This document shows positions 1-5,822 of a stretch of DNA of 28,034 nt, in pieces. Source of the stretch: a virus. A program made the translations under genes and the position numbers. How positions within the stretch are numbered: position 1 is the first letter of the stretch; each line of letters begins with the position of its first letter. The notes under the pieces were generated by a model, which was given only the letters and a program-made list of their open reading frames with translations, did no database searches and was not told the origin of the DNA. The DNA lies in IMG/VR virus record IMGVR_UViG_3300042309_001896, positions 1-28,034 of that record. One strand, written 5' to 3'.

Positions 1-3
1 ACC

Positions 4-192
4 ATGAAGACCGTATTTAATCTAGAGTATTCAGTCGTGGATGTGCTAGGTAGATCTAAAACTTCTACCCATGTCGGTGTATTTGGTAGTTTAGAAGAAC
101 GAGAAGTTGCAAAGAAAAAGATTATAGATGAGAATGATAAGAATGTAACTTTTGAGGTTTACCCCGTTGAACATATTTTTTCTAAGTCCTAA
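4..192 (+). CDS. Small hypothetical phage protein
   Basis: A 62-residue frame starting with ATG at the left edge of the window. Any upstream ribosome binding site lies outside. It is a small charged protein (many Lys, Glu and Val) with no signal peptide, membrane segment or recognisable motif. Its last 26 bases overlap the start of the next gene in another frame, which is typical of compact phage early operons. I do not recognise the family. Because the gene begins at base 4, an upstream extension with an earlier start cannot be excluded. Confidence 0.55.
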   Translation: MKTVFNLEYSVVDVLGRSKTSTHVGVFGSLEEREVAKKKIIDENDKNVTFEVYPVEHIFSKS

Positions 193-697
193 TCCTGCTA
201 TTTGTGCCTCTGAGCATGTAGACAAGCATGTAGTAAAAATGACGCTGGAATACGGCCAGCTTATGTCTACTGCTCACCGGGTTCTTGACGGTACCCCCTA
301 TTATGGTAAGACCGTAAATAACAGAAACATTTTACGTTTTCATTTGCCAGATGATCGCGAGCAGGTTATTTGGAAAGCCTCTCATATGAATCACCCGTCA
401 GGTTTGTGGGTAAGATCATCTAAGTCTCATTATGAGTGGCTATACGGGCTATGGTTAGAAATGCTCAAAGAGTATACTCATCGGTATAATAAAACCCATG
501 CTGCAGTAAGAATGAAGGATTGGTTCAAGCAACCTCCTACTAATATACCAAATAAAGGCTGGCTTAGTGATCCTCCTCCAGCTATGCCTGATAAATACAA
601 AGTAAGCGATAGTATTATGAGCTACCGTAACTACTACCGCGGTGATAAAGTATCATTTGCTAATTGGAAGAATAGAAATAAACCGGATTGGTTTTAA
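167..697 (+). CDS. Conserved phage protein of unknown function (TTG start)
   Basis: Encodes about 176 residues. No ATG lies near the expected N-terminus. A frame can be opened at TTG 152, but TTG 167 is preferred. It has GAGG at 154-157 about nine bases upstream, and it gives the N-terminus MNIFFLSPNP that I associate with this phage family. Conserved-looking blocks are the HVDKHVVKMTLEYGQLMSTA helix, the NHPSGLWVR segment, a KEYTHRYNK segment, an AMPDKYK segment and a C-terminal YRNYYRGDK...FANWKNRNKPDWF block. The His/Lys-rich N-terminal helix faintly recalls T4 DenV-like pyrimidine-dimer glycosylases, but this is weak and no function is assigned. The TAA stop shares one base with the ATG of the next gene. 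Confidence 0.75.
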   Translation: MNIFFLSPNPAICASEHVDKHVVKMTLEYGQLMSTAHRVLDGTPYYGKTVNNRNILRFHLPDDREQVIWKASHMNHPSGLWVRSSKSHYEWLYGLWLEMLKEYTHRYNKTHAAVRMKDWFKQPPTNIPNKGWLSDPPPAMPDKYKVSDSIMSYRNYYRGDKVSFANWKNRNKPDWF

Positions 698-942
698 TGC
701 CTACATACACTTTTCGAAATAAAGACACAGAAGAAATTTTTGATAAGATTATGTCCTGGGATTCCAGGCAAAAATTTCTAGAAGAAAATCCTAATCTAGA
801 AGTTCTTATGGGAGCCCCTGCAATGGGGGACTCAGTTAGACTCGGTGTTCGTAAAAACGACGATGGCTTTAGGGAGGTGCTATCTAAGATAAGCAAGGCT
901 AATTACAAGAGTAATCTTAAGGATAAGCTATCTAGATCATGA
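697..942 (+). CDS. Small FmdB-like phage protein lacking cysteines
   Basis: An 81-residue protein starting at ATG 697, which overlaps the preceding stop (TAATG). The N-terminus MPTYTFRNKDTEEIFDKIMS resembles FmdB-type zinc-ribbon proteins, which begin MPxYxxxC. Here the zinc-binding cysteines are absent throughout. The rest has a short FLEENPNLEVL turn and a C-terminal KNDDGFREVLSKISKANYKS helix. Similar Cys-less versions are, as I recall, common in marine T4-like phages, with no known function. An alternative TTG at 688 would add three residues but lies inside the upstream gene. Confidence 0.68.
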   Translation: MPTYTFRNKDTEEIFDKIMSWDSRQKFLEENPNLEVLMGAPAMGDSVRLGVRKNDDGFREVLSKISKANYKSNLKDKLSRS

Positions 943-972
943 AAAAGGTGGAACTTTACAACCATCAACCCG

Positions 973-1003
973 AAGGACCCTAGCCTGGCTACGGTCCTTT
1001 TTT
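973..1003 (+). terminator. Intrinsic terminator before phoH
   Basis: A long GC-rich hairpin followed by a T-run. The outer stem is AAGGACC (973-979) with GGTCCTT (993-999), and an inner TAGCC/GGCTA pairing covers 981-991. The T-run reaches 1003. It ends the transcript of the three upstream small genes. The phoH ribosome site (AAAGGGAC, 1008-1015) follows directly, so phoH must be read by read-through or from a promoter I cannot see. Confidence 0.85.
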
Positions 1004-1019
1004 ATTTAAAGGGACTTAA

Positions 1020-1799
1020 ATGTCAAAAAGAGTTGGTAAATTAGCAATCGTAGAAAACGATGAATTTTATGAAAATAATAACAAATCAACTACCAAGGTA
1101 ACCTCAAACAACGCATTACGAATAAAGCTTGATCACCTTAAAACTTTTGAACCTTTAACCGAAAATCAACGCAAATTTTACGAGGCATATAAACGCGGAG
1201 ATTATTTTGTAGCGCTGCATGGAGTCGCAGGAACCGGTAAAACATTTATAGCCCTTTATAAAGCACTAGAAGAAGTTCTAGATAAATTAAATCCCTTTAA
1301 TAAAATTATCATAGTACGGTCAGCAGTACCTTCAAGAGAGGTCGGACACTTGCCCGGTGATCTAGACGAAAAAACCGAAATCTATCGTCAACCGTATCAG
1401 CAAATTTGTCATACGTTGTTTGGCCGTAAAGACGCGTATCAGCGTCTAGAAGAACAAGGCCACATCGAGTTTATTTCCACCTCGTTCATTCGCGGAATGT
1501 CGTTTGACGATGCTATCATTATTGTTGATGAAATGCAAAATATGACATTTGAAGAAATTGATACCGTAATGACGCGAGTCGGTTATCGATCTAAGATTAT
1601 TTGGTGCGGAGACTACAGGCAAACAGACCTAAATAAAAAGAAGAATGATGTAAGTGGCATTCTCAAATTCTTTGATGTAGCGCACCATATGTCAGCGTTT
1701 ACCAGAATAGAATTTACCCCTGATGATATTGTAAGAAGTTCTTTAGTGAAAGACTATATATTAGCTAAACTACAACAAGAAGATTCTGAGAATAGATAG
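1020..1799 (+). CDS. phoH: PhoH-family ATPase
   Basis: A 259-residue P-loop ATPase of the PhoH family, common in marine phages as an auxiliary gene. Walker A is GVAGTGKT at residues 68-75 and Walker B is IIIVDEMQN at 166-174, with D170 and E171. The VRSAVPSREVGHLPGD segment (about 99-114) and the later IIWCGDYRQTD segment are family signatures. The first 40 residues are a low-complexity Asn/Lys-rich leader. The start is ATG 1020 with AAAGGGA upstream. Bacterial PhoH has been linked to phosphate starvation and to RNA metabolism. Its role in phage is not settled. The next gene begins nine bases downstream, so co-transcription with the endolysin is likely. Confidence 0.95.
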   Translation: MSKRVGKLAIVENDEFYENNNKSTTKVTSNNALRIKLDHLKTFEPLTENQRKFYEAYKRGDYFVALHGVAGTGKTFIALYKALEEVLDKLNPFNKIIIVRSAVPSREVGHLPGDLDEKTEIYRQPYQQICHTLFGRKDAYQRLEEQGHIEFISTSFIRGMSFDDAIIIVDEMQNMTFEEIDTVMTRVGYRSKIIWCGDYRQTDLNKKKNDVSGILKFFDVAHHMSAFTRIEFTPDDIVRSSLVKDYILAKLQQEDSENR

Positions 1800-1807
1800 G
1801 AGCATAT

Positions 1808-2446
1808 ATGAGTTTTGAGTTTAACTTTACCGCTGAGCATGTAAGAGAGTTGGTACCCCGGGCTCTGGGAGGACCAGACTGGTGGTTTAATGAAATGCAG
1901 GAAGCATTTCCAAAGTACGATATAGTTACAATTCCACGCGTGGCTTCTTTCATTGCACAATGTGCGCACGAAAGCGGTGGTTTTTCCATGATGGAGGAAA
2001 ACCTAAACTATAAAGCTGCTACTTTAACCAAGCTGTGGCCTCAACGCTACCCTCCTGGTATTGCCGAACAATATGCCGGTAAGCCTGAACTTATCGCAAA
2101 TAAGTCTTACGGTGGTAGAATGGGTAACGGCCCTGAACAGACTGGCGACGGATGGAAGTTTAGAGGTAGAGGTCTAATACAACTTACCGGCCGTAGTAAC
2201 TACACAGCTTGCTCTAGAGCTATGTTTGGGGATGATACGCTGGTTGAAAATCCTGATATTCTTTTTGATCCGTACTATGCAATTCACTCGGCTTGCTGGT
2301 TCTGGGAAAAGAATAAACTAAATCAGTTTGCGGACAACGGAGACTTTATTACAATGACCAAGCGTATCAATGGTGGTACCATTGGTTTAGCTGATAGACA
2401 GAAACATTATAAGCACGCTGTCGAGGTACTATCCGGCAGTCATTAA
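1808..2446 (+). CDS. GH19 chitinase-like endolysin
   Basis: A 212-residue glycoside hydrolase family 19 protein, predicted to cleave the glycan backbone of peptidoglycan at lysis. The first catalytic glutamate lies in the AHESGGF motif (about E55), and the family core motif GRGLIQLTGRSNY lies at about 120-132. A C-terminal CWFWEKNKLN and KRINGG segment matches the rest of the fold. There is no signal peptide, so export would need a holin. AGGAG just upstream supports ATG 1808. The gene is packed between phoH and the exonuclease, with a one-base gap before the latter. A second cell-wall hydrolase lies at 3900-4436. Confidence 0.9.
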   Translation: MSFEFNFTAEHVRELVPRALGGPDWWFNEMQEAFPKYDIVTIPRVASFIAQCAHESGGFSMMEENLNYKAATLTKLWPQRYPPGIAEQYAGKPELIANKSYGGRMGNGPEQTGDGWKFRGRGLIQLTGRSNYTACSRAMFGDDTLVENPDILFDPYYAIHSACWFWEKNKLNQFADNGDFITMTKRINGGTIGLADRQKHYKHAVEVLSGSH

Positions 2447-2447
2447 T

Positions 2448-3107
2448 ATGAATTTTAATCATGTAGCGCTTGATAAAGAGATACCAAAACTTACTCAAGT
2501 AAACGAAAACGGAACCAGATATTATGTTACAATGGAGGGGAACAAATACCCCTCCATTACTACTGTTTTGTCTGCTTATAACCAGAAAGCTATTTACGAG
2601 TGGCGGCAGAGAGTCGGGGAAGAAGAAGCTAATAGAATCTCCAAGCAGGCATCCGGAAGAGGTACTCGCATTCATACCTTATGCGAGAATTATCTTAACA
2701 ATGAAAAGCCTGAATTTAAGAATCCTTTAGATATCGAGATGTTCGACTCATTTAAACCGGTCTTACATCGCATTAACAATATCTACGCGCAAGAAATTAG
2801 AATGTATTCTGATCATTTGCGTATCGCTGGAACAGTTGACTGTGTAGCAGAATTTGATGGTAGGTTGTCCGTAATCGATTTTAAGACAGCGCGCAAACCT
2901 AAACGCGAAGAGGACATTGAGAATTACTTTATGCAGGCTACTGCTTATGCAATAATGTTTGAAGAGCGGTTCGGTATCCCGGTAGGGAGAACGGTAATTG
3001 CAATAGCGGTCGACGATGAAACGCCTCAAGTCTTTGTCAACCGTAGAGATGACTATGTTGAGAGACTTCTTTACTATCGAGATCTTTACGAGCGTAAAGT
3101 TGCCTAA
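2448..3107 (+). CDS. PD-(D/E)XK exonuclease, MGME1/Cas4-like
   Basis: A 219-residue nuclease of the PD-(D/E)XK superfamily, resembling the phage and mitochondrial genome maintenance exonucleases (MGME1-like). Motifs appear in the expected order: SITTVL near residue 36, GRGTRIHTLCE with H76 and E80, GTVDCV with D131, VIDFKTARK with D144 and K146, and QATAYA with Q163. It is expected to trim single-stranded ends of DNA in replication or recombination, in the same early region as gp32 and gp59. The start ATG 2448 follows the endolysin stop by one base. A 10-bp perfect hairpin lies inside the coding sequence at 2531-2558. Confidence 0.88.
   Translation: MNFNHVALDKEIPKLTQVNENGTRYYVTMEGNKYPSITTVLSAYNQKAIYEWRQRVGEEEANRISKQASGRGTRIHTLCENYLNNEKPEFKNPLDIEMFDSFKPVLHRINNIYAQEIRMYSDHLRIAGTVDCVAEFDGRLSVIDFKTARKPKREEDIENYFMQATAYAIMFEERFGIPVGRTVIAIAVDDETPQVFVNRRDDYVERLLYYRDLYERKVA
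2531..2558 (+). repeat. Perfect 10-bp inverted repeat in exonuclease gene
   Basis: AATGGAGGGG (2531-2540) is the exact reverse complement of CCCCTCCATT (2549-2558), with an 8-base AT-rich loop. It lies 83 bases inside the exonuclease gene and encodes the TMEGNKYPSITT segment. No T-run follows directly. It would form a stable hairpin in mRNA. Function unknown. Confidence 0.6.
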
Positions 3108-3128
3108 ATTTTAAATCGCATATATAAT
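3100..3128 (+). promoter_or_regulatory. Sigma70-like promoter for tmRNA
   Basis: A TTGCCT element at 3100-3105 is followed by a perfect TATAAT at 3123-3128, with 17-base spacing. Transcription would start near 3135, just before the tmRNA acceptor piece. The -35 box overlaps the end of the exonuclease gene. The match is good, but the -35 element agrees at only four of six positions. Confidence 0.5.
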
Positions 3129-3134
3129 TATAGC

Positions 3135-3199
3135 TATTGCTGTATGAAGCAAAGAGAAAAGTGTTCTGGACGCGGGTTCGAATCCCGCCACCTCCACCA
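3135..3199 (+). ncRNA. ssrA: tmRNA acceptor piece (3' part of permuted ssrA)
   Basis: This is the 3' (acceptor) part of a two-piece tmRNA, placed upstream of the coding piece. It contains a T arm (GCGGG 3172-3176, loop TTCGAAT 3177-3183, CCCGC 3184-3188), the 3' acceptor strand CACCTCC (3189-3195), discriminator A3196 and encoded CCA 3197-3199. CACCTCC pairs fully with GGGGGTG at 3386-3392, including a G3-U pair at G3388/T3193, the alanyl-tRNA identity element. Upstream, TGTTCT (3162-3167) pairs with AGGGCA (3406-3411) and TGCTGT (3138-3143) with ACAGCA (3428-3433), forming helix P2. The mature 5' end is inferred from the promoter and is uncertain by a few bases. It is not an ordinary tRNA: there is no anticodon arm or D arm. 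Confidence 0.88.
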
Positions 3200-3208
3200 A
3201 AAGATATT

Positions 3209-3445
3209 ATGAAGACGAGAAAGCTGCAGTCCGGTGAAGAAGTTACTGAGCTTGATTCTGCTAAGACATTGACGGTCTATACTAAGTGCCCTGAAAAATG
3301 GCTGCTTACAGACATGGAAACCGGAGAGCAGTATGTAGGTTTTACGACTGATGGTAGCTTAAGCTGGAAAAAAGTATCTTTTGGTGGGGGTGTACTGGTT
3401 TCGACAGGGCAAAGAGTAACAGAGTGGACAGCACGTCAGGAGTAG
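3209..3445 (+). CDS. Possible small protein encoded in the tmRNA spacer
   Basis: An ATG frame of 78 codons begins ten bases after the acceptor CCA. Codons 1-59 lie in the spacer removed between the tmRNA pieces. The last 19 codons and the stop lie in the mature tmRNA coding piece. The spacer part looks protein-like: residues 27-54 include CPEKWLLTDMETGEQYVGF followed by a TTDGSLSWKK segment, suggesting a small beta-rich domain. There is only a weak purine stretch (AAAAGA) upstream as a ribosome site. It could be a real gene, a decayed gene whose 3' end was displaced by the tmRNA, or chance. I favour a real or recently real coding segment, but cannot show it. Confidence 0.4.
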   Translation: MKTRKLQSGEEVTELDSAKTLTVYTKCPEKWLLTDMETGEQYVGFTTDGSLSWKKVSFGGGVLVSTGQRVTEWTARQE

Positions 3446-3548
3446 ACGTAAAAAGCAAATCAAGTAAATGCAAACGACGAAAAGTTCGCATTAGCAGCCT
3501 AAACGCTGCTTAGGGTTCGGTGGGTTCCTCGTAACAGAATACCCACCA
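3386..3548 (+). ncRNA. ssrA: tmRNA coding piece (5' part of permuted ssrA)
   Basis: This is the tag-encoding part of the two-piece tmRNA. It opens with the acceptor 5' strand GGGGGTG (3386-3392) and the conserved D-loop-like TACTGGTTTCGAC, then the P2 strands pairing back to 3138-3167. The tag frame lies at 3470-3502. The tag end is within a P5-like helix (TTAGCAGC with GCTGCTTA). The piece ends with a 7-bp hairpin, GGTGGGT (3519-3525) with ACCCACC (3541-3547), a 3' end shape like that of bacterial two-piece tmRNA coding RNAs. tmRNA with SmpB rescues stalled ribosomes and tags the product for proteolysis. No smpB gene is visible here, so host SmpB would be used. The exact 3' end is inferred. 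Confidence 0.9.
3470..3502 (+). other. tmRNA proteolysis-tag reading frame (ANDEKFALAA)
   Basis: Starting at the resume codon GCA 3470 the frame reads A-N-D-E-K-F-A-L-A-A and then stops at TAA 3500-3502. With the alanine carried on the tmRNA the added tag would be AANDEKFALAA. The C-terminal ALAA is the ClpXP/ClpAP degron. The tag is close to the E. coli tag (ANDENYALAA). Confidence 0.85.
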
Positions 3549-3577
3549 TTTTACTCACACACACAAAGGAGATTAAT

Positions 3578-3847
3578 ATGAGTAATATGACACCGTTCGA
3601 GATTCGCCTAGAACTTCTAAAAATGGCGAAAGACATGCTTACTGAAGACTATTACGGTAGGCGAGAGCAAGTTTCCAATGACTGGCAAGTCAAAGTAGAA
3701 AATGCTCGACACGCAGGTGCCCAGCCACCTGATCACCCAGGCTTTCCAGCCTATCCGACCGAAGCTGAGATTATTAACAAGGCTCAGACCTTGAATGGCT
3801 TCGTTTCACAAATACCTGTAGATACAAAAACTTCAACCAAGAAGTAA
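3578..3847 (+). CDS. Conserved small phage protein of unknown function
   Basis: An 89-residue protein with a strong ribosome site (AAAGGAG, 3565-3571) before ATG 3578. It has an amphipathic N-terminal helix (TPFEIRLELLKMAKDML), a Pro-rich middle (about 49-60) and a second helix (TEAEIINKAQTLNGFVSQ), then a Lys/Thr tail. I recall similar proteins in T4-like cyanophages, with no known function. It directly follows the tmRNA coding piece, by 29 bases. It is followed by a GC-rich hairpin and then the SleB hydrolase gene. Confidence 0.8.
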   Translation: MSNMTPFEIRLELLKMAKDMLTEDYYGRREQVSNDWQVKVENARHAGAQPPDHPGFPAYPTEAEIINKAQTLNGFVSQIPVDTKTSTKK

Positions 3848-3857
3848 TCTGACGGTT

Positions 3858-3882
3858 GGCGGGGGGCTTTTTGTTCCCCGTC
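3858..3882 (+). terminator. GC-rich hairpin, possible terminator or processing site
   Basis: GGCGGGG (3858-3864) pairs with CCCCGTC (3876-3882), 7 bp with one G-T, and the loop contains TTTTT. No T-run follows the stem, so classical termination is doubtful. It may be an mRNA-stabilising or processing hairpin between the two genes. Confidence 0.4.
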
Positions 3883-3899
3883 CAAAATAAGGAGAACCA

Positions 3900-4436
3900 A
3901 TGGTAAGTATTTTAAACTGGATACTTAGAATTTTCTTTCTTGTCCTTGTGGCAAAAGGGCTACTATACATTATTGAAACAAAAACTGAGTACCTTAAAAC
4001 CAAAGACTACAACGCCAAGTACATTACAATGGCTGAAAGAGAAAAACAGCTTGCTTGTCTGGCAAAGAACATTTACTTCGAAGCTGGTTATGAGCCCTTC
4101 GAAGGTAAAGTAGCAGTAGCACAAGTTACAATTAATCGTGTTAATTCAGGAAAATTTCCTGATGATATCTGCGATGTTGTATTCCAGAAAACTAAATTTA
4201 CAGATCGAGTCGTCTGTCAGTTTTCCTGGTACTGTGAGCGCGGTCCTGTGGTGCCTAAGAAGTCACCAGCATATATTGAGTCACAGGAAGTAGCAAAGAA
4301 AGTATTGCTGGAAAATTTCCGACTACCTTCATTGCATGGTGCATTGTACTACCACGCTGATTATGTAAACCCTAATTGGAAGTTACCTCGAATTACTAAA
4401 ATCGGTCAACATATCTTTTACGGAGAAAATAAGTGA
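3900..4436 (+). CDS. Membrane-anchored SleB-type cell-wall hydrolase
   Basis: A 178-residue protein with a hydrophobic N-terminal segment (about residues 4-25), which acts as a signal anchor or uncleaved signal, followed by a Hydrolase_2 (SleB-like) domain. Family features seen are NIYFEAGYEPFEGKVAVAQV with the conserved Glu near residue 60, TINRVNSGKFPDDICDVVFQ, CQFSWYC and a late GALYYHADYVNP-PNW region. SleB-like enzymes cleave peptidoglycan glycan strands. AAGGAG upstream sets ATG 3900. The stop overlaps the start of the next gene (GTGA). Together with the GH19 enzyme and the membrane protein downstream it may form the lysis set, acting from the periplasmic side. Confidence 0.88.
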   Translation: MVSILNWILRIFFLVLVAKGLLYIIETKTEYLKTKDYNAKYITMAEREKQLACLAKNIYFEAGYEPFEGKVAVAQVTINRVNSGKFPDDICDVVFQKTKFTDRVVCQFSWYCERGPVVPKKSPAYIESQEVAKKVLLENFRLPSLHGALYYHADYVNPNWKLPRITKIGQHIFYGENK

Positions 4437-4762
4437 ACATCGATCCTAGAATTACCAATGCTCTTTCAACAACCAAGGATTATGTACTTAGATTTTTTCA
4501 AAGCCTTAATAAGCCCACTGCTGATACTTTTGCATGGCTTAGCATGGTTGTTCTTAACTGCGCAACAATTCCAAGCTTTCTTGCGGTTAAATCTGGACTG
4601 ACGGATAAAATGCCTCCTCTTGATCTAGTAATTATTCTTTGGGTTGGTCTATTGCTATACTTTATCAGATCAGCTATACTTAAAGACATGCTTATGGTTG
4701 TAACTCTAGGCATTGGCTTTGCTCTTCAATCCATTGCACTAGGGCTTATCTTTTTCGTATGA
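4433..4762 (+). CDS. Three-helix membrane protein, possible holin
   Basis: A 109-residue protein with a GTG start inside the GTGA overlap, with CGGAG upstream. The soluble N-terminus (about 35 residues, MNIDPRITNALST...) precedes three predicted membrane helices at roughly 36-53, 62-81 and 86-108. Size, topology and position next to the SleB hydrolase make a holin role possible. I recall homologues in other marine T4-like phages annotated only as membrane proteins. The holin call is inference from context. The gene ends in an ATGA overlap with gp33. Confidence 0.78.
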   Translation: MNIDPRITNALSTTKDYVLRFFQSLNKPTADTFAWLSMVVLNCATIPSFLAVKSGLTDKMPPLDLVIILWVGLLLYFIRSAILKDMLMVVTLGIGFALQSIALGLIFFV

Positions 4763-5025
4763 ACGACGTTACTGCAGAATCTCTAACTGATTCGTTAATT
4801 ATTACCAAGCGCTTTCGCTCACCCAACGAGTTCAGTATCTATATTGACGAGATTGTATCTAAGAAAAAGATAAGCTATATGGATGCTGTAATTGAGTATT
4901 GTAACGAAAAAGACATTGATGTGGATAGTATCGGTCCTCTCATCAATGTGAAGTTACGTGAAAAGATTCAACTCGAAGCCGAGAACGCAAATTTGATTAA
5001 ACCCAGAGGTCATCTTCCTGTATGA
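4759..5025 (+). CDS. 33: gp33-like late transcription coactivator
   Basis: An 88-residue protein resembling T4 gp33, which bridges RNA polymerase and the sliding clamp to activate late promoters. Recognisable parts are the SPNEFSIYIDEIVSKKKISY-MDAVIEYCNEKDIDVD helix block and the LREKIQLEAENANLI segment, ending in a RGHLPV tail that could serve the clamp contact. T4 gp33 is 112 residues, so this is a compact version. The ATG overlaps the preceding stop, and its own TGA overlaps the gp59 start. The neighbour gp59 and the late-promoter boxes near 12360 support the call. Confidence 0.7.
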   Translation: MNDVTAESLTDSLIITKRFRSPNEFSIYIDEIVSKKKISYMDAVIEYCNEKDIDVDSIGPLINVKLREKIQLEAENANLIKPRGHLPV

Positions 5026-5636
5026 TTGCAATGGAACCTTTTGAAGTTTATCGTTACTATTTGGCACTAAGGTTACATTTTACAACAGAAACTTACGATG
5101 CTATTAAACAGCAAGGTCGTGTAAAAGCGTCTAAGCAGGCATTCTTTAAACGTAAAGATCTCTTTGCTATTAAAAAGGTTGCCGAGTCATATTCTGATAA
5201 AGAAGTAGTAAACTTTCTAGTGGCTAATTTCGTTTCCGGGGATCGCTGGGGCGGGGTATTCGATGTAAATGCTAAAGATCGTTACGTTGACTGGAAGAAA
5301 CGTATCGAATCTATCTCTTATACTTTTGAAAAAGAGCTAGTAAAGATTCTCAATCATGCTGAAAAAGCAGGTAAAAGTTTCGACTGGGCATTTACATTTG
5401 AAAAAAATCAGCATCCACTTATAATGAAGATGTTCCTTAGAAATGAACTCTCCATAGAAAGCCTGGTTATCCTAAATAAATTAAACGGCTTTGTAGAAAA
5501 GCTGGATAATGAGTTACGTGACGACTTGATTTGGACTGATTTATCACGTATAATTAAGAAGTACACACCGTTTCTAAACATCGATAAAAACAAGTACGAT
5601 GGAATTTATAGAAGAGCAGTTGGACATAACGACTAA
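5022..5636 (+). CDS. 59: gp59-like helicase loader
   Basis: A 204-residue homologue of T4 gp59 (217 residues), which loads the replicative helicase gp41 onto gp32-coated forked DNA. Matching features are PFEVYRYYLALRLHFTTETY at the N-terminus, FKRKDLFAIKKVA, a central NFVSGDRWGGVFDVNAKD segment and the C-terminal ILNKLNGFVEKLDNELRDDL and KKYTPFLN helices. ATG 5022 overlaps the gp33 stop. A second ATG at 5031 would give the more typical N-terminus MEPFEVYRYY, and either could be used. The last 38 bases overlap the next small gene. Confidence 0.85.
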   Translation: MIAMEPFEVYRYYLALRLHFTTETYDAIKQQGRVKASKQAFFKRKDLFAIKKVAESYSDKEVVNFLVANFVSGDRWGGVFDVNAKDRYVDWKKRIESISYTFEKELVKILNHAEKAGKSFDWAFTFEKNQHPLIMKMFLRNELSIESLVILNKLNGFVEKLDNELRDDLIWTDLSRIIKKYTPFLNIDKNKYDGIYRRAVGHND

Positions 5637-5814
5637 CAGAGTAGCACAGCTTGAAACAGAAATGGTCAGGCTGGAGGAAAATATTACTGTGTTAAACGAA
5701 CAGTTAAACGACATTAAACGCTATCTTATCAAAATGGCTCATAATCAAGCCGAAATCGCCAAGCGCCTAAGCGCATGGCCTTACATTGCTGTACCAGAGA
5801 AAAAAGGAGAGTGA
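5599..5814 (+). CDS. Small coiled-coil phage protein
   Basis: A 71-residue protein made almost entirely of one heptad-patterned helix (about 1-57: IEEQLDITTNRVAQLETEMV then RLEENITVLNEQLNDIKRYL), followed by a RLSAWPYIAVPEK end. The start ATG 5599 lies within gp59 in another frame, giving a 38-base overlap. The next ATG (5662) would remove half the coil. I do not recognise a function. It probably forms oligomers. Its place between gp59 and gp32 suggests a replication or late-transcription accessory role, which is inference only. Confidence 0.6.
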   Translation: MEFIEEQLDITTNRVAQLETEMVRLEENITVLNEQLNDIKRYLIKMAHNQAEIAKRLSAWPYIAVPEKKGE

Positions 5815-5822
5815 GTTTTTAA

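Noticed and set aside
3160-3199. A tRNA gene, suggested by the GGTTCGAAT T arm and CCA.
   Set aside because: There is no anticodon arm or D arm upstream. The acceptor strand pairs exactly with the tmRNA 5' end at 3386-3392 instead.
3137-3445. A 102-codon frame opening at TTG 3137 that reads through the tmRNA acceptor piece (RVRIPPPPP).
   Set aside because: The RVRIPPPPP segment is the usual artefact of translating a tRNA/tmRNA 3' end. Only the part from ATG 3209 was kept, at low confidence.
3545-3548. 3' end of a conventional, non-permuted tmRNA at the ACCCACCA near 3541-3548.
   Set aside because: The ACCCACC there pairs with GGTGGGT at 3519-3525 as a local hairpin and has no T arm before it. 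The true T arm and CCA lie upstream at 3172-3199.
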